Shown one piece after another: positions 1 to 10,479 of a stretch of DNA of 18,992 nt. Location of the stretch: NCBI GenBank assembly GCA_013365365.1, contig JABVXU010000825.1, positions 1-18,992 of the forward strand. The letters run 5' to 3'. How positions within the stretch are numbered: the first letter of the stretch is position 1; each line of letters begins with the position of its first letter. Origin of the DNA: Cruorifilaria tuberocauda (taxonomy: Eukaryota; Nematoda; Chromadorea; Rhabditida; Onchocercidae). A program made the position numbers and the translations under genes. Under the pieces are notes generated by a model. The model was not told the DNA's origin, did not search any database, and saw nothing but the letters and a program-made list of their open reading frames with translations.

Positions 1-113
1 ATAATAATAATGTCGAATTAGAATATTGCATATTCAATATCCGAAAATTTAATGAATTTTTTAGGAAATCTTTCAATTGAAAATGAAATTGTAAAAAGAA
101 ATTGTTGGACAGA

Positions 114-686
114 ATGGCCGGTTGTTTTCAAATTTCACTTTTAATTTCAATACATTTATTACTATCCGGTAACTGTGCATTACTGTATTCTGGAATTATC
201 GAGCACAACAGGAATTTATCAGAACCTTTTGTATGTCACGAATTTCTGTTTTTTCGTACATTATATATTCCAAGTTTTGTATACTATTGAAAATGGAAGT
301 AATAAGTAACTTTTTCAGTAGGTAACTTAAAGTAACTTGACATAATTAAATTAGATAAATTTTAAATTTCATTAGATATATTAAAAATTCATTAGATTAA
401 AAAAAAATTAGAAAAAACAATTTAGCATTTTATTTAATAAACAAAATGAATAGTACAAAATTCATTACTCACTTTTTCGATACAAAACAACTATCTGTGA
501 TAAGATATTTATGATATTATGATATGATAGTGAGCTTTGCATCCTTTTTTATCCTGAATTAATTAATTAATTAATTAGCTTGATAGTTTCTAGGAACCGT
601 ATTTTGTACGAAATGATTATATGAGAGTTGCCGGCGATAAGAAATCACAATTATCAAATATAAAATTATTGAAAACGATGAACTGA
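114..686 (+). CDS. Probable small secreted protein, two exons
   Basis: Not recognised as a known family. Exon 1 (114-230) starts at the ATG at 114 and encodes 39 residues beginning MAGCFQISLLISIHLLLSGN, a good signal peptide with likely cleavage near GNCA. It ends in phase 0 at a strong donor, GTATGT at 231. The first matching acceptor is TTTCTAG before 594. The exon from there stays open in phase 0 for 30 codons (starting EPYFVRNDYMRVAGDKK) to TGA at 684-686, giving about 69 residues. AATAAA at 763-768 could serve as the poly(A) signal. The mature part is short, has no paired cysteines, and contains one KK pair without the amidation signature of a neuropeptide precursor. The signal exon is better supported than exon 2, since a 90-nt open stretch is only modest evidence. 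Exon 2 offers no phase-1 donor, so this does not join cleanly to the exon at 1844. Confidence 0.48.
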
Positions 687-744
687 TAACAGAATTATCA
701 TTGCTTTCTTAATCATTTGTTTTTGATAATTGCCCTTAATTTAT

Positions 745-1110
745 AGCAGTAAATTTTCTACAAATAAATTGGAAATTCCATACTTTAAATATTCGAGATG
801 ATAATAAATTTTAAAAGATTGTAAAATCAAAATAATTAAAAGTAAGCTATTGAAATTATTTAGGGTCAAATTTACTTTTAGTAAATTTTCTAATTCCATA
901 TTTTGAATCTTCGATTATAATAAAATTACTTTTATTGTTTTTTTTTTGTGTTTAAAATAAAAGTAATTTGAAGTTATTCAAGTTATTAAAGTTATTAAAA
1001 GTAAATTTTCTAAAAAATATTACAAATTCCATTAAATATTCGGAATTATAATAAATTTTAGAAAATCGTAAAATAAATATAATTTCAAGTTATTGATAAA
1101 AGTAATTCTT
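745..1110. repeat. Three degenerate copies of an AT-rich unit
   Basis: The phrase AGTAAATTTTCTA recurs at about 748, 890 and 1000. Each copy is followed by AATTCCAT, an AATATTCG- or TCTTCGA-like segment and ATAATAAA. Spacing is 142 and 111 bp. This is old, diverged intergenic duplication. Nothing else is visible in 687-1429 apart from poly-A/T runs. Confidence 0.45.
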
Positions 1111-1429
1111 TATTATGTGAAACTGAAATTGAAAAGAGTTATAAGAAATTCCCTGATCAAATCGATAACGATCAGGTGATGAAAAGATAAATTGAAATGA
1201 TAATAATAGCAAATTGAAAAAGGTATGAGAGATAATTGATTGTAAATTCAAATAAATTTCTCAGTTTTAATTTGATTGACACAAATATCAATTATAATAA
1301 ATATAATTTATAAATGTGCGCACAGGTAATTACCAGCACTTATCTTCTTTGATTGTTGGATCAATTGATCAGTTTAACCTAGTTTTGTGTCGAAATTAGG
1401 ATAACAGTTACGTAATTCTTGCCGAAATC

Positions 1430-4400
1430 ATGTCTTCCACTTTTCAAGCCATTTTTTCCTTACTTATCGTTCGATCGGTACTTTTACACGAAAGTTAGTT
1501 TTTAAATTTCAAGCATTATTTTAATATAAAAAAAGTAAATTTAAAAAAAAAATAAAAGTAAATCAATATTTTAATATAAAAAAAGTAAATCAATACTGTA
1601 AAAGCATATCGATTATATCGATCCAATATTCGTTGTTTATATTTAAAATAATCGGAAATAAATTGAATTGGAAATTAAGGAATTGTTTATTCATTTCTTA
1701 TCTTATAGTTAGCATTTATTATGATCTGAACGGATTATGATCACATTTCATGATTAGGATCAAAGGGTCATTAGGATCAAATGAAGTATCTTTCTAAAGA
1801 CAGGTTAATTTTCGATGAGTTAGGATTATTTTGAAGTTTTTAGAATTACCTGATAAAAATGATAACTCAATTAAATGGCTTCATGATTTTGTTCGACGTG
1901 GAAAAGGTTTCGTTTCAAAATTACCATTCGAAGAAATACTTATCGATCAATCATCGATAAGTTACGACGATCAGAAGTATGGAATTTCAACAACGACGAA
2001 ATCTTCAACGAAATCTTCGAATGAGAATATTGTAAAAATTGGCGGTGATGTTAGTCATTTACTCAATTTGAATGAAAGGTGAAAGTTGAAAGGTTAATGC
2101 AATTGAACAGCTGGAAAATCAATCTCACTGATAGCACTGATAACAATTTCGATAGTAATCATTTATGTATAAAATAGTATCATTGAAAATATTACTGATA
2201 AAATTTTAATGATAAATTCTAATTCATAACTTATTTTCTAATTATAGTTCAACTGGACAACTGCAAACGGTTCAAAAATTATTTCAATTTCATCAGTTAA
2301 ACCGATTAGCAGATCACGAATAGTTTTGCCATCTACAACAACAGCTTCACCAACAACCATAACATTTAAATCAGGAACCGTAAAAACCAATACAGCATCG
2401 TATTTCCGGCAATTTAAAAATGTTACCAGAAGAAAACAACTTGATTTCAAACAGCTTGCAACATTATTACAGGTAAAAAACTGTATTATCATTTTACAGT
2501 AATTTCCGTAATATTCATTTTATAAGATATCCACTTCCGGTAAACCGATTAATAATATCAGGTATTGCTGTAATATTGTAATATTTAATTTGTATTATCA
2601 TTTTACAGTAATTGAAACAATTTCCGTAATATTCATTTTATAAAATATCCATTTCCGGCAAAACGGATTAATAATATCAGGTATTGCTGTAATATTGTAA
2701 TATTTAATTTATAGGTAAATTTTAGAAAATTTTAATAATTTAATTTCTAGCGAATGGTTGATAGACGCAGAGTGCCGAAAAATTACATTGCAAAAGTAAC
2801 CGAAATAACGGAAAATGATGATAGACTTAAGAATGTTTCATCGACAGGTGGAACAATTCGATCATCTTTACAACAGAGTACATTAAGTATATCCGATTTG
2901 AAGCCGATTGAACTCCTGTATCATCGTTCCGATCCGAATCGGAAATCAGGAAATAGTCGTACGATTTCCGGGTATGCTTATGATTACGAATATTACGAAT
3001 ATTCCATGATTATATCGAGTAAGATAGTGAGTGCTAAAAGTAAGATTGATTTAGTGATAAACTCTATTGTTAATCATTTTTAACTTACACATAGAATTCA
3101 TTGAGTAGATAGTAAGTTAATTTAATAAAAACAAACTTTTTAATTCATATCAATGAACTTTAGTTTTTTTCAAAATATCTTTACATATATGGTTTGTATG
3201 TATATTTATAGCTTCAACTTATCAGCTTATCACTATCTCTCCTAGAAACTTGGAAATGATTATGCTAAAATATATTTATAGTATAGCTTATCAGCTTATC
3301 AGCTTATCATTGTTTGCTTTTAGAAGAATGGAAATGAAAGAAGCAAAAAAGACAGATGAAAACGACAATTCTTTTGTTGAAAATAAAGGTTTGCGCAATT
3401 TTTCGAAATATGGAATCATGCGAGTAAATCAAGCAAGAATATTTCGTTGAATGAAAGATGAAAATTTTAATGTTTCCAGTTAGGTTAAAAGAGGTCAAAG
3501 AGGTCAAGTACACTTTATCAATGTTTAATTTTTCATTTGAAAAATTTAATATAAAATGAATTAAGCATTGAAACGAAGAGATCCTCATGAAGCATTACCA
3601 TCAATTGTTATCAATAAACTTAAAAAGGGAAATGATAACGATGTGATACTATCAGAAACTTCATTGGCAACACCTGAAACATATTCTAATGCAAATGCAA
3701 TGATTTATATCATCAGAGAAGTAAGTTAATTATCATTTGAATGTTTAAAAAGACTAACAAATATTACTTAAGTTAACAAAAGATTAACAAATATTACTCA
3801 AATAGTAATAAATATTACTTAAGTTAACAAAAGATTAACAAATATTACTCAAATATTAGTTAAGTTGAAAAATCATTATCATCTTTCCATTACTTAAAAA
3901 ATTTTAATGGCTGAATCCACATTTATTTCAGCTGTAATCTGTCTCAAATTAAAAAAACTAATATTAGTTAAAAAAGTAAATAAAAAATTTACTTTATAAT
4001 AAGTTACTCTATTTACTTTGTAATATTTACTTTACAATATACTTTATAATATATTACTTTATAATAGAAATAATACAAAGCAAGAAAAGTATTAGCTGAG
4101 AAGCTTATTGTAAACAAATGTTTGCATATATCAAATAGACAATTAATATAATATTAATGAGGTCAATGTTTATTGCATACAATTTATGAAAGGTCAAATT
4201 TGAGATAGTGAAATCGCAGCATGAACTTCATGGACAGAAATGCACATGAACTAGATGAATCGAAATTGTTCTATTGTTTTAGGGTTCGATTGTTCAGAAT
4301 AATAAAAGTAATTATGAATTGATATCCTCAATTACACTTATAATTGATGATGGAGAAAAAATTCTGGTAGATACCGGGCTTTCCACTGATATTAACGGAC

Positions 4401-5992
4401 GTACATGGATAATGCAAAGTTTGTGATCACTCAATCAATCATAATTATGATTATCATTATCAATTATGATTATCACCATCAATTATGATTATCATTATCA
4501 ATTATGATTATCACTATCAATTATGATTATCATTATCAATTATGATTATCACTATCAATTATGATTATCACCATCAATTATGATTGTCATTATCAATTAT
4601 GATTATCATTTTACACATTTCTATATATAATTAATTATCAGATATAGGAATGAAAGTTCTTCGAATATTTTAAAATACTTAAAGATCAAGAATTTTACAA
4701 TATTTAAACCCAAAGATTGATTTGATTGATCACTAGTTTCTAATTACTGTAAAATTTAAATAGTGTTTATTTTAAATCTTGATTTAATAATTATTAATTT
4801 CAGTATTTCCATTATAGGACTAAGTGAAGTTGGCGCTCCACCACCATCAATCAATTATGTGATCACAACTCATGGTCATCCGGATCATTCCGGTAACACC
4901 AATTATTTTCCGGATGCATTGCATTATGCTGGGAGATTTAAGCATCGCGGAGGAGATTCTAATTTTTCAAGAATTTTTCAGGTTTTTCCTCAGCAATTAT
5001 CAATTCCTTAATCAAGAGCTATTTAAGTTAATATTTGAGAGGAATAAAAGGTACATTTGTGGTAAGTATATGATTAGTACGTGATCGGTAAATATATGAT
5101 AAGTAATTATTGGAAATAAAAACTATATTTAAATTTTGTAAATGCTCAAAAATGAGAAATAAAATTTCTCTTTTCAAAAATTAATTTTGTTAATTATCAA
5201 ACATTTCAGGATGATGTTGAAAAGTTAACGAGAAATGTTTACTTGCTAAAAACATCAGGTCATACATCCGATGATATCTCTGTTTTCATTAGCAATACAA
5301 GCTTTTTTGGTACCGTCGTTGTTTCCGGTAAGATTTAAAAAAGAAAAAAAAAACTTTTAGCTAGTAAAAGTTTTCAAATTTGATTGAAATAATATCGCCT
5401 TCATTAGGTTATTTCTCTCTTGCGAAATTTAAAAGCATCAAAATTATCAGTATAATTATCACTATTATCAAATTACTCTGAAAATGTTAACTATGATAGG
5501 ACACAATAAATGAAATATGTGAGAATTCTCTTAAGTATTAATTGATAAATCAAAATTGTTCCTTGATTGATTTACTAATTCATTTACCTTTTTCATCTTC
5601 ATATCAGTATAATTATCAGTATATCAGTATAATTATCACTATTATCAAATTAGTCTGAAAATTAAAACTATGATTTGAGGATAAAAGGATTGTGAGAGGA
5701 TTCTCTAAAGTGTTAATTGATAAATTAAAATTGATCGTTGATTGATTTACTAATTGATTTACCTTTTTCAATAGTTTAATATCCTGAATTCTATTTAGGT
5801 GACATATTCATACGAAAAGAGGATATCAAAAATTCAACGATTTGGAAGCAATTAGCAGCTAATGAAATACAACAGGAAGAATCAAGAAGACAATTACTGT
5901 GCTTAGCGGACTGTATCATTCCGGGACATGGGCCACTATTTCGAGTAACGAGTAACATGAAACGAGAATTGACCTGTCCCAATGGCTATTGA
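1430..5992 (+). CDS. swip-10: MBLAC1/swip-10-like metallo-beta-lactamase-fold hydrolase
   Basis: Metallo-beta-lactamase fold protein of the MBLAC1 group (C. elegans swip-10). Secure exons, with matching phases, are 3566-3720, 4283-4418, 4818-4981, 5210-5327 and 5799-5992 (TGA 5990-5992). They encode about 250 residues with every expected metal ligand: THGHPDH, the His of SGHTSDD, the Asp of VVVSGD and the His of IPGHGPLF. ILVDTGLSTDINGRT precedes the HxHxDH motif, as in swip-10. A modelled N-terminal extension uses 1430-1493 (MSSTFQAIFSLLIVRSVLLH, a weak hydrophobic leader), 1844-2049, 2248-2472 and 2751-3018. It is rich in Ser, Thr, Lys and Arg, with no domain I recognise. The junction into 3566 uses a weak ATTAAG acceptor, and the 2049 donor is a weak GTTAGT. 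Human MBLAC1 is close to the core in size and cuts histone pre-mRNA. In worms swip-10 acts in glia to limit dopamine-neuron excitability. The substrate here is unknown. Confidence 0.9.
2481..2712. repeat. About 110-bp tandem duplication in an intron
   Basis: Two near-identical copies start at 2481 and 2591 with TGTATTATCATTTTACAGTA and end in GTAATATTGTAATATTTAAT. They fill most of the intron between exons 2248-2472 and 2751-3018. Each copy holds a TTTTACAG acceptor-like site that the gene model does not use. Confidence 0.85.
3212..3388 (+). CDS. Possible in-frame cassette exon of the swip-10-like gene
   Basis: After a TTTATAG acceptor the sequence stays open for 177 nt to a GTTTGC donor at 3389. 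It enters and leaves in phase 1, so it could be included or skipped without breaking the frame between exons 3018 and 3566. The second half (MEMKEAKKTDENDNSFVENK) looks coding. The first half is a repetitive TATTTATAGC/TTATCAGC stretch and does not. An internal TTTTAG acceptor at 3323 would trim that part but gives phase 2, which fits only a GTATGC donor at 2972. MEMKEAKK could also be an alternative N-terminus behind that acceptor. Confidence 0.35.
3760..3861. repeat. 51-bp direct duplication in an intron
   Basis: AATATTACTTAAGTTAACAA followed by AAGATTAACAAATATTACTC occurs at 3760 and again at 3811. It lies 40 bp inside the intron between the exons ending at 3720 and starting at 4283. Beyond it the intron is plain AT-rich sequence. 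Confidence 0.8.
4436..4612. repeat. 19-bp minisatellite in a swip-10-like intron
   Basis: About nine head-to-tail units of ATTATGATTATCATTATCA, in register at 4444, 4463, 4482 and 4501. They alternate mainly at ATCATTATC versus ATCACCATC or ATCACTATC. The array begins about 20 nt after the GTTTGT donor of the exon ending at 4418. Every unit carries a TGATTATC core; TTATC is the complement of GATAA, a GATA-factor core. Confidence 0.95.
5447..5773. repeat. About 177-bp tandem duplication in the last intron
   Basis: TCAGTATAATTATCACTATT starts copies at 5447 and 5624. Both continue through CTGAAAAT, GAGAATTCTCT or GAGGATTCTCT, GATTGATTTACTAAT and ACCTTTTTCA. The second copy stops about 25 nt before the acceptor of the terminal exon at 5799. 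The copies differ by scattered substitutions and short indels. Confidence 0.85.
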
Positions 5993-6279
5993 TAGCCAGT
6001 TATCAGTATTTGAAGACTAGATAGAGATTATGTTCACAATAAGGAATTTGATACACAGAACACATTCTCTATTTTTTCATGATCGAAATTTCGACCTTAC
6101 ATTTCATTACTTCGTTAAGTACCTTCTGAATTAGTACTCTACGTTAAATTTGTCATTCCAAATGAATAGTTAAATTTTAGCATCACATGATATAGGTGGA
6201 TACTTTTGCCTCCTAGTTGCATATCAAACTATTTGCATCCAATTTTATGCATAATTTACGTGGATTTCAGTTCAGTCAT

Positions 6280-6446
6280 TTAAATTATATCAGAACCCAT
6301 TCCCTTTGCGCGTAATAATTTAAGACGAAATTGCACGGAAAGTTCAGCAAATTTCTCATAAAATGAATCACGTGGTATATCCGAAAACATTTTCAATGTC
6401 CACAAAATTTGATCAGGTTCATCAAAAAATTTGGGGATTTCTGTAC
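6280..6446 (-). CDS. Orphan terminal exon, unrecognised protein
   Basis: On the minus strand a phase-1 frame runs from an AAAG acceptor-like site at 6447 (or ACAG at 6441) for about 55 residues to TAA at 6280-6282. The translation looks coding: it starts TEIPKFFDEPDQILWTLKMF and ends VQFRLKLLRAKGMGSDII. It uses CGT, GCG and CCC codons that are rare in the surrounding AT-rich DNA, and acidic and basic residues alternate as in a helix. I do not recognise the family. It lies 400 nt downstream of the RS-rich membrane-protein gene on the same strand. A phase-1 donor there could supply the split Gly codon (GTAATA in the exon near 7571, or GTGTTG in the exon near 7079), making it an alternative last exon. 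It could instead be the end of an unseen gene. Confidence 0.45.
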
Positions 6447-6476
6447 CTTTCAGACAGAGATGATAATACGTTTTTT

Positions 6477-6482
6477 TTTATT
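6477..6482 (-). terminator. Candidate poly(A) signal AATAAA
   Basis: A minus-strand AATAAA lies about 370 nt past the stop codon at 6852. If used, it ends the membrane-protein transcript before the orphan exon at 6280-6446, so the two would be alternative 3' ends. Confidence 0.3.
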
Positions 6483-6851
6483 TCCATGAATTTTTTATAC
6501 ACATACAAATAATCAAATATTAATTGCCAAATAATTTAATATATAGAAAAAAGAAAACAATAATAGTTTAAACAATACTTTCGAAAATCATTTATAAATG
6601 AATAATTCAAATAAAAAAGAAAAAATAAATAATAAAGGTTTTTAACGATTACTAAACCTATAAATCACTGTTACCAATCAAACACAATATATATCGTTGT
6701 TATGACATTTGCTTATGATTAATCTATGAAATTCAAGTAATGTTGTTTAGATTAAAATCATAACAATGTAATGCCAAAAATGAAAACTTTATAACCTTAT
6801 GAAATAAAAAACAACACAAAAAAAGTATCTCAGTCTAACTGAATAGAGCTT

Positions 6852-7949
6852 TTAAGGAGATAAATTGGAACGAATCTTCTTGCTCCAGTATATCCACTGT
6901 TTCATCATGAATTGATCAACACCAAAATAGCTCACCGCTTTGTATATGATGAAAGCATAGAAAACACACATCAAAAGTTTGACGAATGTCAGAATATAAG
7001 GATGATCAACGAAATAATTTGACAGCTTCATAGATTTTCCTCTGCCCAACGTTATTCCGTTGGACTTTAGTGGAGTTTGCTGGAAAGGATCTATTTAGCT
7101 TCCTTAGTAATTAATTAGATTAACTGTACGAATGCTTCCCAAATAATTTAGTAGATATGCAACCAAATTCCTAATTTCAGTTTGGTGAAAAAAAATTTGT
7201 CATTCCATGATTTTTCAGTGAATTTATTACTAGTGAAAATATGAAAATAATTTCCTAACAAATTAAAACCTTTGGATTTTTTTGATTCATGTAAAGAGAA
7301 CAATGAGGTCAATTTTGAAGATGTTTTCTAACAATTCTCCAACGAATATCCATCATTACGGCTTATCTACAAAATTTACTAATAGAAAACTTGACTAGTC
7401 TCACAATCGCTTAGGAAAAAGATAACCGCAGCAATATTCGAAAAAGTCAATATGTACCAAGGAATGATTTTCAAGTGGAGGCAAATCTTCTTTGATATTA
7501 CCAAAGACCGAACGGCGCACAACAGTCGGTAATACCTTCTCAGGTGAATCAGTTTTAACGGTCTCAGGTGCCTAAAAAGGATCACATAATCGACAAATTT
7601 CATGAGTCATAAGAAAAAATCAAATAAAATTTTTGTGGTCTTATTATTTTACTAATTGGAAGTACTGCTGATAATGACATTTAACAATTTCTCCCTCATA
7701 ACGCGATGATAAGCCTAAGCTCATTAATAAAATTAATATATAATTTAGCTTTATACTATTCAAGAAAAGAATAGATTTTATGAAAACTTAGTCAAGATTG
7801 AGAAAAGAACATACCAAATTTCTCGGAGGTGTAGAACGACGTAACTGGCGAGCACGTGATCGTGAACGTGAACTACGTCGCGAATTCTTTTTCTTAACCA
7901 AAGGTGTTCCTTGAGATACAGTGCTTTTTTCCGCCGGTATCTGCGTCAT
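6852..7949 (-). CDS. Arg/Ser-rich protein with C-terminal membrane segment
   Basis: Three-exon minus-strand model, about 158 residues, all junctions in phase 0. Exon 1 (7949-7815) starts MTQIPAEKSTVSQG and carries an Arg/Ser-rich basic block (KKKNSRRSSRSRSRARQLRR) before a GTATGT donor. Exon 2 begins at 7571 after TTTTTAG, with APETVKTDSPEKVLPTVVRR, and is modelled to a GTACAT donor after 7458. Read on, it stops at TGA 7401-7403, which would give a shorter soluble form. Exon 3 (7079-6852) follows TTCCAG and encodes a hydrophobic stretch, YILTFVKLLMCVFYAFIIY, about 45 residues from the C-terminus. A basic RS block followed by a membrane segment resembles the plan of some inner-nuclear-membrane proteins, but no homology is visible and I assign no function. 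Exon 1 and exon 3 are the best supported. An AAG|GTATTA donor inside exon 2 is another option. Confidence 0.6.
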
Positions 7950-9232
7950 CTTCACAAAAAATTTTAACTTTGCATCAAAAAGGAAACGGTGCACTAAAAG
8001 CTCATCACATCATAAAAGTAAAATTGGGATTGCAACAAATACTGTTTACAACTACGTATAATGACACGTACAAAATGAGAACACCGGCTATTTTCACGAT
8101 ACAGTTCATTGGAATGTAATCAAAAATCCAGCAATCATAGCTCTTCCTATTAATAATACCCTTACCTTACAAAAATTCACATCTATCCTATTTTTAGTAC
8201 TATTTCCTTATTTAAAACATGATCTCCCTCTCCAATCCTGTTAAATTTGTTCAAATTTCCATCGTTCAGCACGGTCAATGAGCTGTGTTCACAGAAATTC
8301 TCCTGATCAAACCATCACACTCTCTCTATTTATCTCTTTTAACAAATACTGACAAGTGGAACATCCTCATGCATCACAAGATTAGAAGACACCTTGAATT
8401 TTAAATAGAAACATCGAAAAATTCGAAGGAATTTCATAAAAACATTCACTTCACATATGCCAGATAAAGTGTTTCCCGCAATTTTGTCAATATAAAAATT
8501 AATTCCATTCTTTATGATGTATTGTCTACTATCGTAATGTTGTATGTTAATAATTTTTGCTTGCTAAAATTTTATGTTACAATATGCTGTTAGTTCCGTC
8601 CTATATAAAATCTATCCATATCATTTTTCCCATCAACCCTATTCCCATATTACACAGTGGTGAACTAACTGCAACTGTCTATTGTTGGCTTTCATGATAT
8701 ATCATTCAATTATCCCGTGAATATGACCAAAGAATTTCTTACACTTATTCATGATTTCTACTGATTTTTTCATCTGAAAAATATACTATTAATTTTCTGA
8801 ACAGTTTTTTATTCATATACCGCTCGGCTAAATATTAATCCTACTACGATGTAGAAAATTATCTCACTACAGCAAAAGATGTGTTTTTCTTTTTGCCTAA
8901 AGCTCCACCAACTCTCGGTAAATCATTTATAGTAGAATTCGTTTATTTTCATGTATTATTATTAAAACTCTTTTACCTAATAAATATTTCTTACAGCTAT
9001 TGTTTACAAAAAAATCACCTTTCCTCAAAAATTTCGTAACAGATATAACTTCGTTTCTAAAATAGTCCGATATCATCATAATACATATTCACATGAAATT
9101 AATCACCATTAGCTATCGAGATTACAAATTCACTACACAAAAGCCAGAAATAGTGAAGCATTTAAATTACCGATGTAACGATAACTTGAAATTATATCAG
9201 AGGAAAACAACGGATTCAAAAGCATCAACAAT

Positions 9233-9642
9233 AAAAAAATGAAAAAAGCGTTATCAATGCCGATAATCGCAACAGCATTAAACAGATGATTATATGGAAA
9301 GCAGGTTTACAGCAAAACGATTCTTATTACAGCGATATAGAATATGTAAGGAATAAATCGATTGTTAAATGAGAACAGTGGTCAAGTATGATCGATAACG
9401 AAATATCATCGTGCGGCTGTTGTTCTAAATGTGAAGTCTCAGCCTATCTCCTCACCCTTTTACAGCCATATGCTACCCATTGGTCATTTCAATTCACAAC
9501 ACAATGGGAGTTGGTGGAATTCCCGATCATAACTATTCCTACCAACATCCATCAAATAATCTCTCGATGTTCCAATTCATTCATGGAATTCGTTGAAATT
9601 TCCGAATTTATCTCAACCACTCGCTCGCAAGTGCTCTTTTAA
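9233..9642 (+). other. ORF-rich, GC-richer island; possible exons
   Basis: The composition is clearly less AT-rich than its flanks. A 45-codon frame ends at the TGA near 9369 (contains ADNRNSIKQMIIWKAGLQQN). An ATG frame runs 9388-9642 (starts MIDNEISSCGCCSKCEV), and the two other forward frames are also partly open. One reads SSPFYSHMLPIGHFNSQHNG, and a third then reads HNYSYQHPSNNLSMF. The Ser/His/Asn/Tyr-rich flavour recalls transcription-factor tails, but no domain is recognisable. It may be an unassigned exon, a decayed gene or conserved regulatory DNA. Confidence 0.25.
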
Positions 9643-10235
9643 CTATAAAATATTTAAGTTATCGAAAAAGAACGCGGAGTGAAAAAAAAAGTGTTACGGT
9701 CCTAGTGGTTATATACTCCATTGTTTACTAAAATAAATTATTTCAAAAGTGAGATCAATAAAGTAAACATAGATAAACATAGGCCAGGACTGGGGCTTAT
9801 ATTTCTTTTGAATTTCTTGAGAAATTTCAAACTCATTTTTTGCTTACCATCTCCGAGACTTCCGAGATTTGAGTTTCCGAGAGTCCGAATTTGATTTGAA
9901 CTTGGTAAAGCTCATAAAAGAAAAAATTTGAAATTGAAAAAAAAAACGTCCTTCAAATTCTGAAATAAGGGAAAATTAGGATATCGCAAGAATTAGAAAT
10001 TGCAAAATTCAAACAATTATTCGGTAAAAATAAAATACCATAACATTTGAATAATAAACCAAAAACATGTCCTAAAACATCAATCAGCAATCAAGTTCAT
10101 ATAAACAGAACTATTGAACAAGAAGGAAAAAATAAAAAAAGCGAATCAAACTTTTTCCGTTTTTGTAGCAATGATTGAAAGAGATCAACTATAGAGCAAT
10201 AAATGCTATACTGATAAATGAACTGTTCTAGTGTT

Positions 10236-10350
10236 AAACCTAGTATTATTATATTCCTTTTATACAATTTGGTGATACTGAAGAATTTAAGAACTTTAAG
10301 CCTAGTATTACTGTTTTCCTTTTGTACACATTGGTTATATCGAAAAAATT
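10236..10350. repeat. Imperfect 62-bp-offset direct duplication
   Basis: Copies begin AAACCTAGTATTATTATATT at 10236 and AAGCCTAGTATTACTGTTTT at 10298. Both continue CCTTTTxTACA, a TTGGTxATAx stretch and GAAxAATT. They are clearly related but diverged. Confidence 0.6.
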
Positions 10351-10479
10351 GAAATGATGCTATAAAAATTATCTGAGAGAATTCGAAAATGGAAAACACT
10401 TTCGCAGAACGATAACTCTGATCAATTATTACTGCAATAATCAGATCGGAAGAAAGGAACAACATCTGAATATGAACAC

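Noticed and set aside
1844..2082. Extending the exon to the GTGAAAG donor at 2080
   Set aside because: It leaves phase 2, and the next exon at 2248 has a stop in that phase. The GTTAGT donor at 2050 gives the required phase 0.
2238..2492. 84-codon minus-strand ORF
   Set aside because: It is antisense to plus-strand exon 2248-2472, which has both splice sites and keeps frame with its neighbours.
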